Source: Vulcanimicrobiota bacterium (lineage in GTDB: Bacteria; Vulcanimicrobiota; Vulcanimicrobiia; Vulcanimicrobiales; Vulcanimicrobiaceae). From it: a stretch of DNA of 25,575 nt. This document shows positions 23,077 through 25,575 of this stretch, in pieces. Within the stretch, counting starts at the first letter, position 1. The number at the start of each line of letters is the position of its first letter. Under the pieces are notes generated by a model. The model searched no databases, was not told where the DNA came from, and was given only the letters and a program-made list of their open reading frames with translations. Both the position numbers and the translations under genes were made by a program. Location of the stretch: positions 1 through 25,575 of the forward strand of contig JAFARW010000013.1 of assembly GCA_019245275.1 (NCBI GenBank), written 5' to 3'.

Positions 23077-25446
23077 GTGGATGTCGGTGGTCCGAGCACG
23101 ATCGGTTACGAAACGCACACCGGGGCACTGCTTCGCATCAACGGCAGTGCGCAGGGCGCATTCGATCGGGAGCATCCGACGATGGTCTGCGATTTGCCGC
23201 GTGACGCTCAGCTTTCATTTGAAGTTGAGCTGTGCGCGTTACCGACAAATGGATTGCCGTCGGGACCCGGCCTGCGTTGGTGGCTGATGAACCTCTTCGC
23301 GTCGCAGCGTCCGGCTCGCGTGGCGACAATCGCGCCGGCGAATGGAAGCGCGGAAAGCACTGACGACGACGCGACGTACCCGCTGATCGGGCACTCCCAT
23401 CTCGATGTCGCCTGGCTGTGGACCTATGGAGAAGCGCGCCGTAAGGCGATGCGTACGTTTGCGATCGCCGTCAACTTGCTCGATCGATTTTCGCAGTTCA
23501 GGTTTGCACAAAGTCAGCCGCAACTGTATGAGTTCGTGCTGCAGGAAGATCTGAATCTCTTCGATCGTGTTCGTGCGCTCACCGCCGAAAAGCGATTTGA
23601 CGCATCCGTCGCGGCGCTTTGGGTCGAATCGGATTGCAATATTCCGAGCGGAGAGTCGCTTCTGCGACAGATGCTTTTTGCGCACCGCTTCTGCGTCGAG
23701 CACTTTGGCGAGGCGCCTGAAGTCGCTTGGCTGCCGGATTCCTTTGGGTTCGCGAATACATTGCCGACGCTGCTTTCGCACGCCGGCATCGGCTACTTTG
23801 TCACGACAAAGCTGCAGTGGAACGACACGACTCGGTTCCCGTATGCGCAGTTCCGCTGGCGCGGTCCGGATGGTAGCGACGTAATCTCCGCGCTCATCGA
23901 TTCGTACGATGGCGGCTTGAACGCGTGGCGCATGTCGCGCGCCCGTGAACGCCGTGAACCGATCGTCGCGGGTTATGGAGACGGTGGCGGCGGCGTAACC
24001 GAAGCGATGATTGAACGAGCACAGCATGTTGGCAGGTGGACCCGCCCAGTCGATTGGTTACGCGGGCTCGCGCCCGAGACGTTGCCCGTTCACGAAGACG
24101 AGCTCTATCTCGAATACCATCGCGGCGTCTTTACGACGCATCATGACGTCAAGCGGCGTAACGCTCGGATCGAGCGCTTGCTGACGGAAGCCGAGGACGC
24201 TGTCTCATGCTGCGTCGCGGTTCGGCACGATGCTTCCCAGATTCGAGCGTGGCTTCACGACCTCGATGAAGCATGGACGCTGCTTTTGCGGAACCAATTT
24301 CATGACGTTCTACCCGGAACGTCGATCGGCGCCGTCTATCTGGACGTCCACAAAGAGTACGATCGAGCGGAAGATCTGATCGCAGAGGTTTTGCGAACAG
24401 CTTACGATGTCGTCCCGCGCCCCGACATCGCCGAGCGGCCGGCGGTTGTTCCGAGTATTTCCAACGACGCATTTTTTTTTCGAAACGGTGTAGTGGAAGC
24501 GCGGGTGTTGTCCGATGGAGTGATCGAAGACCTGCGCCTTGGCGACGGAAAAAATGTTGTGACGCGTGCCAACGTTCTGACGCTGTACCGCGATCGCCCG
24601 CGCCAATGGGATGCGTGGAACCTCGACGCGGATTACCGGGCGGTTAGCTGGCGGCCTCGTACCGGAGACGCGCGGGTTGCACGCGGCGCGCTGATCGTGC
24701 CCGTTTCGTTTGGTCGTTCGCATTTTGAGATGCACATCCGATTACGCGAAGGCGAACCGTTTCTGCGCATCACCTTGTGCGGCGATTGGCGCGAGCGTCA
24801 CACGCTGCTGCGCTGCGAGAATACAATGGCTCTCAAATCCGACACGGTCATGTACGGCGCACCGCACGGCACGATCGAGCGGGCGGCGGTCGCTCGAACC
24901 GCGCAAGATCGGGCCAAATTCGAAGTGCCGGGCCAACGCTTTGCATTCGCGCACATGACTGAAAGCGGCGTCGCGATTCTCGCTGTCGACACCTACGGTT
25001 GGAACGCGCAACGAGATAAAGCCGGCCTGCACCTCGGACATTCATTGCTGCGTTCGCCGATGTGGCCGCACGCCGATGCCGATGCCGGCCGCCAAGATCT
25101 CTCGTACGCGATCGCACCGCTCGCAAACGGATCGACTGGCAATGTGGAGCGACTCTGGAGCGGTTTTTCGGAGCAGCCGTCATCGGGACTCTTTTCATGC
25201 AGCGATGTTGCAGTCGTCATTGCGGCTTGCAAGCCGGCGCAAGATGGGAATGGCGTGATTCTTCGGATTCGTGAATGCGAAGGCGAAACGCACGGCGCTC
25301 GCATCCGTTGCAGGCAGCCATTTGTATCAGTCGAGCGAGTGGACGGCTTGGAGCGGACTCTAGGTCCGGCAAGATGTGAAGATCAAACTGCGATTGGAGT
25401 CACGTTGAAGCCGTTCGAATTGCAGAGTTACCGAGTCCGTTTCTGA
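23077..25446 (+). CDS. GH38 alpha-mannosidase (N-terminus uncertain)
   Basis: GH38 enzymes are Zn-dependent retaining alpha-mannosidases, usually cytoplasmic in bacteria. Numbered from GTG 23077 (789 residues), the ligands are His108 and Asp110 in GHSHLDVAWLW, nucleophile and ligand Asp221 in WLPDSFGF, and His409 in NQFHDVLPGTS. SQPQLYEFV and ESDCNIPSGESL complete the catalytic domain, and a C-terminal beta-sandwich region follows. There is no signal peptide. The start is unresolved: residues like those of the N-terminal beta domain (DGLALLTTA) are encoded upstream of 23077 in frame, yet the only ATG there, 22912, lies inside uvrB. CTG 23029, preceded by AAGG, is a non-standard option. A T9 run (24472-24480) interrupts the C-terminal part. 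The stop overlaps the next start as TGATG. Confidence 0.85.
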   Translation: MDVGGPSTIGYETHTGALLRINGSAQGAFDREHPTMVCDLPRDAQLSFEVELCALPTNGLPSGPGLRWWLMNLFASQRPARVATIAPANGSAESTDDDATYPLIGHSHLDVAWLWTYGEARRKAMRTFAIAVNLLDRFSQFRFAQSQPQLYEFVLQEDLNLFDRVRALTAEKRFDASVAALWVESDCNIPSGESLLRQMLFAHRFCVEHFGEAPEVAWLPDSFGFANTLPTLLSHAGIGYFVTTKLQWNDTTRFPYAQFRWRGPDGSDVISALIDSYDGGLNAWRMSRARERREPIVAGYGDGGGGVTEAMIERAQHVGRWTRPVDWLRGLAPETLPVHEDELYLEYHRGVFTTHHDVKRRNARIERLLTEAEDAVSCCVAVRHDASQIRAWLHDLDEAWTLLLRNQFHDVLPGTSIGAVYLDVHKEYDRAEDLIAEVLRTAYDVVPRPDIAERPAVVPSISNDAFFFRNGVVEARVLSDGVIEDLRLGDGKNVVTRANVLTLYRDRPRQWDAWNLDADYRAVSWRPRTGDARVARGALIVPVSFGRSHFEMHIRLREGEPFLRITLCGDWRERHTLLRCENTMALKSDTVMYGAPHGTIERAAVARTAQDRAKFEVPGQRFAFAHMTESGVAILAVDTYGWNAQRDKAGLHLGHSLLRSPMWPHADADAGRQDLSYAIAPLANGSTGNVERLWSGFSEQPSSGLFSCSDVAVVIAACKPAQDGNGVILRIRECEGETHGARIRCRQPFVSVERVDGLERTLGPARCEDQTAIGVTLKPFELQSYRVRF

Positions 25447-25575
25447 TGGTTCGCAAGCTCGAGGCCGTGCTTTTTGACCTCGACGATACGCTTCACGACG
25501 ACACGCTCGCGTATCAAAGCGCGGCGGAGGAAGTCGCGCGCGAAATCGAAGCGGAGCACGGCATCGATTCCCTCG
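25446..25575 (+). CDS. HAD-superfamily hydrolase (5' part, runs off the window)
   Basis: The first 43 residues are in the window. The HAD motif I FDLDDTL is present, with nucleophile Asp11 and general acid Asp13. Members are mostly phosphatases acting on small phosphorylated metabolites; the substrate cannot be told from this fragment. The ATG overlaps the TGA of the GH38 gene by one base, implying translational coupling, and is the third overlapping start in the window. Confidence 0.85.
   Translation, partial: MVRKLEAVLFDLDDTLHDDTLAYQSAAEEVAREIEAEHGIDSL

Noticed and set aside
1..25575. Apparent frequency of CGATCG-like words
   Set aside because: They seem common by eye, but I could not count them against expectation, so no claim is made.
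1..25575. CRISPR arrays, tRNAs, transposons or a defence island
   Set aside because: No spaced repeats, cloverleaf-like sequence, transposase or nuclease/toxin motifs were seen; the genes are metabolic or housekeeping.

Overview
The window is 25.6 kb of densely packed, protein-coding DNA from a high-GC bacterium (about 60% GC by eye). I see no rRNA, tRNA, CRISPR array, insertion sequence or phage gene, and no gene-free stretch over about 105 bp. The housekeeping genes (uvrB, prs, rplY, pth, glmU, gltX, thyX, a uppS-like gene) are bacterial. The long L25 (Ctc/TL5 type), the two-subunit methylmalonyl-CoA mutase, flavin-dependent ThyX, a full-length tricorn protease and frequent TTG/GTG starts fit a poorly cultured phylum such as Eremiobacterota (WPS-2) or a relative. 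That placement is a guess.

Layout. 1-4175: the tail of an unknown gene, a PstS-like lipoprotein (+) and a convergent tricorn protease (-). 4217-4972: a cis-prenyltransferase (UppS-like) whose promoter is covered by a perfect 12-bp inverted repeat ending at its ATG. 4969-6390: a secreted GH125 alpha-mannosidase (-). 6436-14387: a six-gene plus-strand run, meaB, secreted S9 peptidase, methylmalonyl-CoA mutase catalytic subunit, its B12-binding subunit, gltX and glmU. 14388-15803: a PLP-dependent group II decarboxylase (-). 15842-17757: thyX and an M48/Ste24-type membrane protease (+, overlapping TGATG). 17762-20864: a minus-strand operon prs, rplY, pth and an unknown secreted protein. 20967-25575: uvrB, a GH38 alpha-mannosidase and the start of a HAD hydrolase (+).

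How genes connect. MeaB and the two mutase subunits form the propionate/methylmalonyl-CoA to succinyl-CoA module. GH125 and GH38 suggest use of alpha-mannosides. GlmU, the cis-prenyltransferase, Prs, Pth, L25, GltX, ThyX and UvrB are core functions of wall precursor, nucleotide, translation and repair metabolism. Tricorn, S9 and M48 give three unrelated peptidases.

I found no clear new multigene system. The signals most worth a second look are: the palindromic operator/promoter fused to the start of the uppS-like gene; a small hairpin between a near-perfect Shine-Dalgarno and the TTG start of pth that would restore normal spacing; four convergent gene pairs whose stop codons abut or overlap; the unresolved N-terminus of the GH38 enzyme; and the split of the usual glmU-prs-rplY-pth order.
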